Positions 46,576 through 58,270 of a stretch of DNA of 64,000 nucleotides are shown piece by piece. A program made the position numbers and the translations under genes. Within the stretch, counting starts at the first letter, position 1; each line of letters starts with the position of its first letter. The notes under the pieces are model-generated. The model made no database searches. It saw only the letters and a program-made list of their open reading frames with translations, and had not been told where the DNA came from. Source of the DNA: Biscogniauxia marginata (Eukaryota; Ascomycota; Sordariomycetes; Xylariales; Xylariaceae); the NCBI GenBank assembly GCA_022695795.1, contig MU404106.1:535-64534 (forward strand), written 5' to 3'.

Positions 46576-49106
46576 GAAGAAAAATGTTCTGCTGCGTACA
46601 AAGAGGAAGTCCTTGATAGTCTTGTTGCTATTGCCCATCAGGGCTGAGGGCGTGCTACTGGACCTCTAATCTACATGGCTTCAAACGGGAATAGTTTGGT
46701 GTTAGGCGCGTTCCCTAAGATTATGCAACTCGGATTTATATTGCCCCGCCTTGACAAAGGCAGATGCTACCTTTAACTACCCCTGGTTTCTTTTTTTCCT
46801 ATTATTACCCCTAATGGTTGAATGTGTTTGGATGGATGGATGGAAAGATGATAAATGAGCTACGGGTAGACCTTTATCCTTCCCTCTGCTTCTCAGAGTC
46901 GTTGTATTAGATCAAGGCTTTTTTGAACATGTCTTTTTTTCCAGTCAGAGACTAGAATTTCCCTAGACGGGAATCCTGTTGTTATTGTACTTTATAAGGA
47001 TACAGGGAAAAAGGGGCGGTGTATGAGTCGAGCATAAGGCTAGCATAAAATTGGAAACGAGAGAAAACTGTATTGTATTATTAGTTGTTCCGTTAGACAT
47101 GACAGGTCTACCAAATTATTTTTTGTGCCACCAAATGTATGCCTAGGTAGATACCTACTTATGTTTCAGTCAAGCAGAAGGAATCGAGATGACCACTCAC
47201 TTACATACTTACCTACAAGATCCATGACTATATTACGGGCGAAGGGTTAATCAGCCCAAAATATAACTCGGCGCATCTATTGCGCCACGGCTTGCCGAGA
47301 CCTTTCTATTTTCTGATCTAAGTTCTCGTTGCCGTCACACCCGGTATTGTCTTTTTCTATGTTGTTTGTACCTAGTATTTACGTTAAACAAAGCTATCAA
47401 AACCCCTTTCCCCCTCTCGGGTTACATCACATACCCGAGCTATAGTGCGTACATATTTAGATCAGAAGGGCCCTAACTATAGAACAGTTTAGGTTTACAT
47501 GTATACACGAGTAGTCCGTGCTAGCATGCATGTACCGTCATACTGATCACTACATGTGTACTTTGAAGATGAGGAGTTGGATTCTTTTAGTCGTACGTCT
47601 AATTGCCCCTGCCCTCCCCTCCACCAAAACCCGGCACGAGTATGTAATGTATACTTAACACTCGACTTCGCGACACGCGTCGCCCGAGGGGAAGAAGAGG
47701 GGCAGGAGAGGGGGGAAGTTTATATCAGACCATTTTAATAACATGAGGTACGTACCTACCTAGGTAGGTTGTTTGCCTTTATACCCTGCTGCCATTGCGC
47801 ATGGGTAGCCGCGCGGAAACATCAGGTATAGTACGTACCTGCCGTTTCTACGGGAATACTATACGGACATAGAGGATAATGCGCTTGGCGTAGCTTGAGA
47901 TTATGCGGGGAGCGTTGGGAACGGGTGGGTAGGTGTTCGATGTGGCGACGTGGAGTCGGGGCAATTGTTGATGTGCGTGAACTACTACGTATATTCCATG
48001 ACTAAACAGAAACACCCAGGGGGTCTCCTCTCCTTTTGTTTTAAAGAGAGCTGGGGTTTTTTCTTTTTTCTTTCTTTCCCGACTGGGGATGTAATTACTA
48101 TACAGGCATGATGGGGAAGTCATTACTAAGCTCATATACTGACCGGAATCGTATGTATATATATCTGCATGCATGTGAAATTATTGATGGAGGAGTTTAG
48201 ATTGTCCGTACATACTCTATCCGCTCTTATTATCTGCCCACGGTCACGCGATATTATTAAGACTTACTCTTTTTCCGTGGAGTGAGTATACATAACTACT
48301 AATGTGATATACCTACCTCGGTAACTATGTAGGCCAGATCTGTAGATTTCTGAAACTTTCGTGACCCCGACTGTTTGATAACGGACATATAATATCGACA
48401 ACTGATACATAGACTCGTACGGTACAATATATATAGCAAGTGGTTTTATATAGGTCGCTGCCGGGAGCTTTGTATAATACTAAGGGATCATACATTACCT
48501 ACTGACCCTGACGATAATAGCGTTGTGGTTCTTGCTAGAACCGGGAAAGTAAAGGGCACAAAAAAACATGGACGATGAAATTTGTTTCCCCTCAAGTATG
48601 GAAGACTACTTACCCCATTGATCATATGATGCTAGCGTGACTTGCTATAGAGTACCCGCTCTACAATCTGTCTCGTCGTCGACTCGAACGGACGGACGGA
48701 CGCAGCCGGAGGTGACAGGAGTATAGCGACGGCGTCGCGGGCGGGCGCGGAGGGAGGATAAGCCCACATGGGCAGGGCCGAATGAGGAGTGGGTGCGCAA
48801 GTCCCAAAGCAGAGCAAGTTTTTTCTTCGAGATCGAATCTCTCTATGCTACTGCATCGGAGGCGTGCCGGGGAAGCGGGGCACGAAGTGGTGCTGCCATA
48901 GACGGATGAAATTGGTGGAATAGAGGCGGCGGGGATCGTGTGATGATGGATGGGTATATTTGTATAGAGAGAAGTCGTGCGTGTGCGTTCGTGGGCATTG
49001 TGGAGGAGAGAGGGGAACGGAGGGGGATGGATACACATACATTACCTTGCATATGCACATGCGCGGATGCGATGGTCGGCCATATGTTACAGGGTTGCAG
49101 TTGAGT

Positions 49107-49122
49107 ATACGCATATGCGTAT
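49107..49122. repeat. perfect 16-bp palindrome
   Basis: ATACGCATATGCGTAT equals its own reverse complement. It lies next to a tract rich in ATGCGTATGC/CATATGC words. It could be a dimeric transcription-factor site or simple sequence. Confidence 0.5.
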
Positions 49123-50004
49123 GCAGAGTTTCTGCCCTCCCCTCCCCTCAAGGTCGGGCCTGACGATTTGTTCTAGTGGTGATTTCTTTCGTGTTCTATC
49201 GTGTGTCATGTACTATACACTTGTGATCGGCGCTGGTACTACATGTACGTGCAAAAGAGAACGAAATTTAGATATAGGGACCGACCCTTTACTTTCTCTT
49301 CATACTTGCCTCCTTTGCTTTCTCTCTATCGTGAACTAAGCTTCCAATTTACCCGGTGGCAACTTACCAAGCTCTCCTTTTCCCAGCCAGTCAGCAATCT
49401 ACCAAGGCTAACCTCAACCCCTATTATTACTTGGCGCAACTGAGTAACTTGAATGCGTGACTTCTTTTGGCTTCCGGCTTACCGGTACGTCTTGTCGTGC
49501 GTATACGTGTATGTTGCTTTACAAGTGCTTACACCAAGTGCGTACGCCGGCTCACCAATTGTTCTTTATAGGGAATATCGACCGACTTATCGGCCGATCT
49601 CGTGTGTCTCTCTCTATCCCGCTTGCCCGCGTGCTTGGCCATAGGGGTACCTGTTTCCAGGACCACGGGGAGGGGATAGACGAACCGCGCACACTTACAT
49701 GCAGGTGTATGCATGTTCATGCCAGTTAGGGCGTGTAGTCTAATACGGTTAGCAGCGATGGCTATTCACGGATCAAGGCACCTAGCTTACATCCCTAACA
49801 GAACCATCATTCTCCCTTGGACCATATTCACCTCGCCGAGAGGGTTGTGTGGTTTGGTCTTGGAAACCTACGTTTCCTCTCCCCTGATTAGCCCGCGTAG
49901 CCAACGCGCTCAAGGAACCGACTAGGCCTTGAGAACCACTAGATGTTAAGAAAGTCCGAGTCGAATCACTCGGTCCCGATTAATAGACGATAATTATTTC
50001 TACC

Positions 50005-50124
50005 ATGGACCCACCTATGTCGTCCTCTTCCTCTCCTTCGGCACCGGCGACTGGGTCGAGCTCCGGATCAACCGCGGAGGATACATGGTTCTGGACCTGG
50101 GTCACGACTTCTTATCCGAACTGA
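50005..50124 (+). CDS. possible small protein, 39 residues
   Basis: The ATG at 50005 sits in a good Kozak context (TACCATGG) and opens 39 codons: a Ser/Pro/Ala-rich N-terminal half, then a Trp-rich end (TWFWTWVTTSYPN). Composition is GC-richer than the flanks. It is too short for statistical support and no family is recognised. It is the only protein-like frame in this 4.4-kb gap. Confidence 0.25.
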   Translation: MDPPMSSSSSPSAPATGSSSGSTAEDTWFWTWVTTSYPN

Positions 50125-50982
50125 CTTCTGCTGCTTGCCATGTGGATTGGTTGGGTTGGTTGTATGGGAGACAGATTGCAATGTACCGTAATGTGGTGAT
50201 ATCTAGTGCTTATTAGGGGAAAAGGAATACTTCATGTTAGGCGTTAAGGAAGGGAAGGGTAAGAGTTGAAAATTATTTCCATACCTTAATATGTAGTTAA
50301 AATAGTCGATTAATTAATAGTATAATTTCCAGCTGAGACTACGAGCTATGTTACATATATATTTGTAGCTAGGTGCATCGTGTATATGCTCCGGATGAAA
50401 GAGGGGTTCGAATACCTAGGTCAGTAGATAACGAAGCAACTTATTCAAACGCAAACAACTTGTATTATGGAACGAGCATTACGGTAAGGTTATCTTATAG
50501 GTATCTATTTTCATTTATATGTGGCTGGTATGTGGGTGGCTATACCAACTTAGATTTCAAGGTGTTGACCTTGAAACTCTGATACCCTTTTGGGAGGTTA
50601 GTTTAGTGGGGTAGTTGGCCCGTTAGCTAGCTGTCACAGCGGGGAATAAGGTGCAAATAAGCGTTTCGTTTGGCCCCACCCTCTGGCTAAAGAGAGCTAA
50701 GGTTAGTTAGTGTACAAAGTACAAGCACGAAAGACCCTCCGGTAAGGTTGCGCCGTTTATCGGAGTTGATTGATTCCCGTCTTTCACAATTTTCCTCAAG
50801 CTAGCACACAAAGGAGTCGGCCTCTCACGCTTTGTTGCCGGTGAGAGAACAACTTCCGAGTCACCGAGATCCCTTCCATTTTCCGTATCTTGTTTATTCT
50901 TACTGATAAAATTAATTCTTCAGTTCGAGAAGCACATATTGCCGTCTCAACCTAAGCCTCAAAATACCCAAGTGCTGAAGAC

Positions 50983-52325
50983 ATGTCTCAATTTCCTCCA
51001 CCACCCGTCAACACCATCGACTGGTCCAATGTCGGCTTTCGAGTACGAGAGGGTGAGCAATGTGCCAATTGACCTCTCCACGAGGATAATAGGACTGACA
51101 CTGCATCTCCCTCACTAGTCAATGGACACATCGAGTCCCACTTCTCCCAGAAGACGGGCAAATGGACTCCTCCACAATTCGTCACCGATCCCTACATCCG
51201 TATCCATGGCATGGCCCCAGCTCTCAACTACGGCCAGCAGGCCTACGAAGGCCTGAAGGCCTTCAGAACGCCATCGGGTGACATTCAGATCTTCCGTCCT
51301 GACCGAAATGCCGTCCGGATGCAGCACTCGGCCGAGTTCATATCCATCCCGCCCGTCCCGACCGATCTGTTCATTGATGCCGTGAAGGCTGCTGTCTCTC
51401 TGAATGCCGAGTTCGTACCACCCCATGAGACGGGCGCTGCCATGTACATCCGGCCCCAGATCTACGGGTCAAGTGCGCAGCTGGGTCTGAACCCACCTGA
51501 GGAGTACACCTTCTGCGTCTATGTGGTGCCAACCGGCGTGTACCACGGCACCCATCCCGTCAAGGCACTCATCCTAGATGAATTCGACAGGGCAGCGCCA
51601 AACGGTACGGGAAGCGCCAAGGTCGGCGGCAACTATGCCCCAGTCTTGAGGTGGAGCGACAAAGCCAGGACGGAGGGGTACGGAATCACACTCCACCTCG
51701 ATAGCGCGACACATTCCGAAGTCGACGAGTTCAGCACAAGCGGATTTATCGGGGCTATCGTAAACGGAGAAAACGACGTGACGTTGGTAGTACCAGACTC
51801 GAAGAACGTAATCCAGAGCGTGACTGCGGATAGCATCATGGATATTGGCCGAAGTTTCGGGTGGAAGCTGGAGCGTCGATCAGTAAATTCCCTCTTCCTC
51901 TCCCTCCCTTTCTACAGATATTTGATCTCAGCCATACTAACTTGGAGCAGATCAAATACACGGAGCTACCACAGTTCTCCGAGGTTATGGCAGCCGGAAC
52001 GGCAGCAGCGCTCGTCCCGATCCGGTCGATTACCAGACGCCTCGATCCGGCTTCACCACAGTCCATTTCATCTGCTGGAAGCCATTCCCGCCTGGCGGCT
52101 GATAAGGGCGCCGAAATAGTTACTTACATCCCAGACGCTAATGAAGATGCTGGCCCTATCTGCCTACGACTGCTGACCCAGCTTAAAGCAGTCCAGCTAG
52201 GGAAGGTCAAGGATGATTTCAATTGGTGTTTTGCTGTGAGCCGAGAGGATGGTACAAAAGTGGCCGGCGAGACCACAGCAACAAATGGTAATGGTAATGG
52301 ACATACCATTGGTCAGCTTGACTAA
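50983..52325 (+). CDS. branched-chain amino acid aminotransferase (class IV PLP, ToxF/BCAT type)
   Basis: Transfers amino groups between glutamate and the keto acids of leucine, isoleucine and valine. Exons are 50983-51052, 51119-51882 and 51951-52325, giving 402 residues. Family marks are NYGQQAYEGLKAFR near residue 60, FRPDRNAVRMQ near 82 and the PLP lysine Lys191 in GSAKVGGNYAP. EFSTSGFIG follows near 244, in place of the EVGTMN-type block of classical BCATs, and LPQFSEVMAAGTAAALVPI comes after the second splice. No mitochondrial presequence is visible, so a cytosolic enzyme is likely. The C-terminal part after the LVPIRSI block has a run of TNGNGNGH. Similar ToxF-like enzymes occur both in primary metabolism and next to peptide-toxin clusters. 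No peptide synthetase is adjacent here. Confidence 0.92.
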
Positions 52326-53807
52326 TTTGCATTTCCAACAAATTGATGTTAAAAAAATTTTTAAACCAAATCAACTACCTCAAAAATAAGTTTTCTGGGT
52401 GGTATAGATTCATTTTATCTGGCAAGACAAAATCTGCGGTTAACATGCTGAAAGCCAATATAAGAGGAGAAAATAGAGGAAGAAGGGAAAGAATATGTTC
52501 TCGGGGAGATCTAGTGCAGGTATATTTACATCAAACCTAAGGTTGCATCGCAAGAGAAAAAGATGACAATTTATTTATGAATGCGACATATATGGTCGAG
52601 TGAAGCTGCTTCTCGATTGGCTTCTCCTTACTTGCTCGCAGATTTTAGCAGCTGGAGATTGCAGATTACTTATTGGGAAAGGTCTGAACAGCAACCAAAC
52701 GGTTCAAATCTTTACCTCGACTACCTGACGGGGGGATTGGGGGGTCCAGCTTGAACCCTCATCCGGCCGTCGAGGTTCTTCGCCTTCTCAGTCCTTTAAT
52801 TGACGTCGGCAAACCTTTCCCATAATTTATGGCATTGTGCAGTCTGCCAAAGTTGGCAGCTAATGAGCCACCCCCAACTTCCACGACCTTATCAGACTGC
52901 AGGCCGGTCAGATCTTCGGGGCGCATAGAGTCGGGATGAGCCATTTTTCTTTTTCTTTTCACTCATGGTCAGGGGTATTTGAAAGTGTAGGAGGCCTCTA
53001 GAATCAATCCCTACCCGCCCAAATCTTACCCATAGCTATGACGACGAGGCTTTGTGAAGATAAGGAAACTATCATCTCGTACTGTATACTCCAATGCTTG
53101 GCCCATAGGATCGGTGCCAAGCGTCCACAGGAGGACTAGATATTGCGGCATTTCCACCTAGAGGAACACACGTAGGGGCGCAGTTACATCTCACCCTAGG
53201 GGATCCTTGGCGCCGAAAGCAAGCTTTGACGACAAGACTGACAAGCTTTCAACGGTGTGGAGAGGTTAAAGCTCCCCTGGCTGTGAGCTATGTGTGGCCA
53301 ATGACACGATGGCGCACGGCCAGACTCTCACATGTCAACCACCACAGCCACGTCCTAAACACGGTAATGAGCTACCCAAACGTGGGGGGAGCTACATATG
53401 CCGCTAAAGGAGCTCGAGGGGTCTTAATGAACCTATCAAGTTGCACTCGTATTACCCAAAAGGGTGTAGGCGGCTCACCTGGCACTGCATTCCAATGCGT
53501 AGCCTGCTGGCCTGGTGATCTTCCGACGCAAAGGTCCGAAGCGGTAGAGAGGCAGTTTTCTTCTCTAGCGGTGTCGTCAAGGCTTGTTCCGTAGGTAAGA
53601 TTCAGGTTCCCCCTATCCTAGTAGAAAACATGGAAAAGTCATACCCATCCCGATTCCGTTTTAGTCTTGCTTCAGCACTATCACGCTATGTGAACTCTTT
53701 ATATCTCATGGAGCCTTTACTAGATTTTCCAAGAGGCCCTCCCTCTCCTCTGTCTATATTCTCGATCCTACCTATCTCATTTCAGGGTTGTATCGCTTTT
53801 TGAAATT
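52326..53807. other. spacer and HAK promoter
   Basis: About 1.5 kb with only short frames (67-122 codons) lacking family signal. A TATATC box-like element at about 53700 lies about 105 bases before the HAK start codon, which is a plausible core promoter. Confidence 0.5.
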
Positions 53808-56800
53808 ATGGCTACTTCAACTATCACGATTGCCGATGATGATATACACCCGGTTAAGCCTGAGTCGTCTAGTCATATAAATGTCGGCGGCGTCTATCAC
53901 ACTCGCAGCCTGTCGCGTCCTCGCCTGCCCGGCGAGCGGAGTGCCTCGCGGTCGTCCCCTGATGGGAAAAGCGAGCAAACGGGTGATGTCGAAGACGGCG
54001 AGGACTGGCACCGCGACGATGGCAGGAAGAAACAGGTGTTCAAGGGTTCCACGTTGCTTTGGTAGCGTAGTTCCCAACTTGCTATGAACTGCCGTCGCTG
54101 ATTTGCTGGCTAACTTGCTCAAGGCTAGCTTACCAGTCCACCGGTGCCATTTATGGAGATATTGGGACGAGGTGAGAACTTATACGACCATATCATCTCT
54201 GCACGAGGTCACATTTCTCACATCAACACTGTAATCCAGTCCCTTATACGTATTCTCGAGTACCTTCACCGAGAATCCCACACACAATGACCTTCTTCAG
54301 GTCCTCTCCGTCATCATCTGGTCTCTCACCATTATGGTGACACTCAAGTATGTCCTCGTCGTTCTCCACGCAGATAACCAGGGAGAGGGCGGCACATTTA
54401 GTTGCTACTCGTTGCTCACGCGTTACGTATGTCCTATTGTGAATCATCAACCCACACATGTTCCTTAGTTAACAAACTCAGGCCAACATCACGGACCGTG
54501 ACCCGCGGGAACAAACTTTGGTGAAAATGGAGCGTCATCAAACACAGGATATGCGACCTAGCAACCGGACGCTACGGTCAGGCATTGAAAAGAGCATGCT
54601 CACGCGCGGCCTTCTGAAGACCATCGGCGTGCTAGCCGTGTCGATGGTCATCGCTGACGGAGTCCTCACGCCTGCACAGTCCGTCCTCGGTGCCGTCCAG
54701 GGGCTCTCGGTTGTCAGCGAGAACATAACCAACTCCACCGTCGTGGGCACGTCGTGTGGGATACTGATCGTCCTCTTCGCCATCCAGCCTCTAGGGCTTA
54801 GCAGGCTCGCCAGCACCTTTGCACCGGTCGTCATCATATGGCTAGCCTTCAACGCGGGCTTCGGCATCTACAACCTCGTCATGTACGACCACTCCGTGCT
54901 GAAGGCCTTCTCGCCATACTTTGCCATCCACTTCTTTATGGAGAAGAAAACCGACGCCTGGAGGATGCTGGGCGGGATCCTTCTCGCTTTCACCGGTGTC
55001 GAGGCCCTCTTTGCGGACCTGGGCGCTTTCAGTATGCATGCGATACAGATTAGCTGGCTGTCCTGGTGCTACCCATGCCTCTTGTTGGCCTACGTCGGGC
55101 AGGCAGCCTACATAAGTATACATCCAGAGGCCTACGAAAATCCCTTCTACAACTGCGTCCCCCCTGGAATGCTATACCCGAGTCTTGTTGTTGCTGTTCT
55201 GGCGGCCATTGTCGCTTCTCAGGCGATGATCACGGCAGTTTTCCAGGTAAGCAGACACTCCACCACAAAGTTCTCCACGCAAGAAGCTGATGATACTTAT
55301 TGTGCCCTAGCTTGTTAGCCAGCTCATGAAACTTTCATATTGTCCACAGGTCAAGATCGTGCACACTTCGACCAAATTTCACGGACAGCTGTACGTCCCG
55401 TTCCTGAACTGGATCTTGATGCTGGGGACGATTCTTGTCACTTGCGTCTACTCTAATACGACTCGTCTCGGAAATGCTTATGGGTAAGTTAGCTATGTCC
55501 TCCCTGCCCGATTAATTCATACGTCTTCTTCCTTATCCAAAGAACTCCGACCTAATACTCTTTCATCAGTGTCTGTGTCATGTTTGTGACTTTCTTCGAT
55601 ACCTGCATGGTGACGCTTGTATCACTCATCGTGTGGCGACTGTCGCCCCTCGTCGTCTTCATCCCCTGGCTGTTCTTCGCGACGGTCGATTGCCTATACC
55701 TGTCGTCGGCGCTGACGAAAGTGCCGGACGGCGCGTGGTTCACGATTACTATCGCGGGGATCCTCGCGTTCATCTCGCTGCTGTGGCGCTTCGGGAAGGA
55801 GAACCAGTGGCGCGCCGAGGCGGAGGATCGGTTCCGGCCGAGCCAGCTCGTCCGGAAGGACAGCAAGGGCGACCTGACGCTAGGTGCTCGTTGGGGCGGC
55901 GGCTCGGTCACGCGCATCCGCGGCCTGGGCATCTACTTCGACAAGACGGGCGTGCTCACGCCCACCGTGTTCACGCAGTTCGTCAGCAAGTTCGGCGCCG
56001 TTCCCGACCTCGCCGTTTTCTTCCACCTGCATCCCGTCGAGGCTCCGTCCGCGGACGGCGAGCGCTACGTCGTCTCGCGCCTGGGCGCGGCCATACCCGG
56101 CTGCTATCGGCTTGTCGTGCGGCATGGTTTCATGGACGAGGTCATCACTCCAGATCTTGCTGCTCTAGTGTACGAGCAGATCCGGAGTTATAGTGAGTAA
56201 TTTTAGGGGCAAATTCTTACCCGCCTTTTTTCTTTTTGTCTACTCGAAAGTCATGCGTTCCTAATGGAGGCTTGTGTCGATGTAGCCTAAATTTCAAATC
56301 TCAGATGTCCTAAAGTGTTTCTCTGCTTAGAAAAGAACATTGCTGACACAATCCTCTTGTTGCAGTCGTGCGTCAGGCCGGGACGACCCGGCTACCGGAA
56401 CATGGAGATGTCGTAGAGGATGACGGATATTATGGGACCAATGCTACTGCGGTCAAGGCCTCGGGTTTAGAAGCCGCCCCCGACACAGACAAAGGCCAAC
56501 AGTATAAGGCCACGACAGCAGCGTTCTCCCTCACCAGTCGGGGCCGGGATACCACCTCAACGACGAATAGGGATAGTCACCATAACGAGGATGATGACCC
56601 TAACAACAAAAATACCACCAGTACCACCCCACCGTCGCAAGACGAAAAGGGCGCGGACGGCTCCGCCAACGACGACAAGGACAATCGGCAGCGTCACCGC
56701 CGCGCCGGGCCCCCGGAGCTCGCGGACGACGGCGTGCGCGCGGAGATGGCGCGGCTCGACCGCGCCTTCGCCGCCAAGGTCATGTACATCGTGGGAAAGG

Positions 56801-56952
56801 AGCAGATGCGGATCCGCGCGGGGTCCTCGCTGCCGCGCCGGCTCGCGCTCGCGACCTTCCTGTGGATCCGGGACAACACGCGCGCCAAGATCGCGAACCT
56901 CCGGCTCGCCGTCGACAGGATCGTCGAGGTCGGGTTCGTGAAGGAGATTTAG
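53808..56952 (+). CDS. hak1: HAK/KUP-type high-affinity potassium transporter
   Basis: HAK carriers take up potassium at micromolar levels, probably with protons, across the plasma membrane. There are seven exons: 53808-54061, 54124-54171, 54240-54426, 54482-55246, 55311-55483, 55570-56192 and 56366-56952, giving 878 residues. The first 80 residues are polar. The pore signature YGDIGTSPLYVFSS spans two introns around residue 95-110. It is followed by GEGGTFSCYSLLTRY, then ADGVLTPAQSVLGAVQGL, TGVEALFADLGAF and QAAYI in the membrane core. Exon 2 has only 48 nt. The cytosolic C-terminal domain contains RIRGLGIYFDKTG. It has a long Thr/Asp/Asn-rich insertion (about 700-805) before the last conserved block ending at the stop. 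GC content rises strongly toward the 3' end. Identification is secure. Confidence 0.95.
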
Positions 56953-57673
56953 GGAATTTTTGTAAATGAAAAGGAAAATTTTGTTTTTTGAGGGGGGAGA
57001 AGTTGGGATGGAAGATGAAGGATTTAAGGGGCAGAGGGGGGGGGAGGAGGGAGGAGAATAAGGGGATAAGGGGGTAAGAGGAGTAGGGGTGAAATGGGAG
57101 GGGGGGTCATTTTGTAATAGGATTTTATAGAGTAAGTTTGGCTTGAGTCAGATATGAGTTGAAAACATAAACGGAGTGACTTGGAAGAAATATAGCGGTG
57201 GCTTGGTCGAATCTTACGTACCAAATGAGAAATCCTCAATTTGCTCCTATCACATAACCTTAGAATGCAGGTCTTGAAGAGCATTAAAAGTTTCAAAAAC
57301 GTGACGAGAGCTTAATATATATACTGTCTTTCTTTTTAGATCTAAAAATTCATCGACCTTTTATCCCGAGCCGGCATCTATACAAGTTTACGAACTAATT
57401 ACAGCAGCACTCTCTCAAGGCGATCCCTTATCTGCTGATAATCTATGGTCAATAAAGCCCTCTAGAGATTGCCTAGCACCGTGGTAGTCGTACGCAATGC
57501 CAACGACCTTCCGCCCATAAGAAGGCAAAGAAAGTCAGGGCCGTACAGATCGATACTTAATGATACCACTTACACGGACGACTTCTCTGATTTTCCGTAT
57601 CTAGCTTAGCTTAGTCCCTCCTCCCCCTCCCCCCCCTTTTTTTTTGTTTCTCTTCTCTTAACTCCCACCACTA
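56953..57673. other. tail-to-tail spacer with G-rich and C-rich tracts
   Basis: Lies between the converging HAK and cupin genes. 56991-57107 is a purine tract with at least seven runs of four or more G on the plus strand. 57616-57646 is a C/T tract, so the cupin transcript would also be G-rich. The middle is ordinary sequence. No gene was found. Confidence 0.6.
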
Positions 57674-58270
57674 CTAAGTACTACTACTCTTCACATCCTT
57701 CCCGGCCATCTCCCCGTAATCCTCGCCCAGCACCCCACCGCCCTCCACCTCGACAGGCTCGCACGCCTGCAGCACGTACATCATGCGCGCCCACTCGGTC
57801 GCGCTCGCGTTGCGCCACGCGTGCATGGTGCCGCGCTGGACGGCGAGGTCGCCCCGGCGCAGCAGGCGCGGCGCGTCCGCGCCGTCGAGCACGAGCTCGA
57901 CCTCCCCCTCGATCACGACGCCGTAGTCGAGGCTCACGGTCCGGTGCATCGCCGACAGGCTGCCCGGCGGCATGTCCACGAACCGCACCACCGTGCCCCC
58001 GGGAACCGCGATCCCCGGCGGCGACGCCAGGTACCCGGCGTACGCCGCGATGTCGCGCCCACCCGCCAGCCGCGCCGGGTACGCGTCCGTCGCGTACCCC
58101 AGCCGGAACACGGCGCCGTTGTAGATCGTCTGCTCCGGCACGGTCGCGGGCAGGGCCGTGGAGAAGACGGCGCGGCCGGCGGCGTCGTGGTCGGTGATCA
58201 GGCGGGTGATTGGGGGGAGGTCGTTGGGTTTGTAGGGGGGTCCTTGCTGCTGGTGGCTGTCGGTTGCCAT
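57674..58270 (-). CDS. single-domain cupin protein
   Basis: A 198-residue, intronless small beta-barrel of the cupin_2 type. The first motif is modified: MHRTVSLDYGVVIEGEVEL holds one histidine (MHRT), where classic cupins have HxH, and keeps the later glutamate (IEGEVEL). The second motif, RRGDLAVQRGTMHAWRNAS, retains the usual histidine and asparagine. Homologs of this small fungal group commonly start as this one does from the ATG at 58270. The frame stays open to 58456, but the extra 62 residues look non-conserved. No signal peptide is seen, so it is probably cytosolic. Enzymatic role is unknown. Some relatives sit in polyketide or aromatic-degradation loci. GC is high in this gene compared with its flanks. 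Confidence 0.85.
   Translation of the reverse strand: MATDSHQQQGPPYKPNDLPPITRLITDHDAAGRAVFSTALPATVPEQTIYNGAVFRLGYATDAYPARLAGGRDIAAYAGYLASPPGIAVPGGTVVRFVDMPPGSLSAMHRTVSLDYGVVIEGEVELVLDGADAPRLLRRGDLAVQRGTMHAWRNASATEWARMMYVLQACEPVEVEGGGVLGEDYGEMAGKDVKSSST

Larger units (their letters stand above)
46576..50982. other. 4.4-kb gene-poor region
   Basis: No multi-residue family signal in any frame. It contains several ACCTACCTAGGTAGGT-like palindromes (47141-47160, 47747-47770, 48310-48333), a GC-rich patch at 48680-48960 whose frames are low-complexity, a perfect 16-bp palindrome at 49107, a 6-bp-stem hairpin at 49957-49974 and one small ORF at 50005. The last 300 bases are the BCAT promoter. Confidence 0.5.

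Noticed and set aside
48661..49151. Minus-strand frames of 102-125 codons, Pro/Ser/His-rich
   Set aside because: Low-complexity composition from a purine-rich plus strand, no conserved motif, several overlapping frames of equal length.
50370..50430. Box B-like GGGGTTCGAATACCT with an upstream TAGCTAGGTGC
   Set aside because: The T-stem does not pair fully, and neither the anticodon loop nor the acceptor stem can be formed, so this is not a tRNA.
55633..56193. 186-codon Arg/Ala-rich frame overlapping the HAK gene
   Set aside because: It is an alternative frame of the GC-rich HAK exon, which has clear transporter sequence in the other frame.
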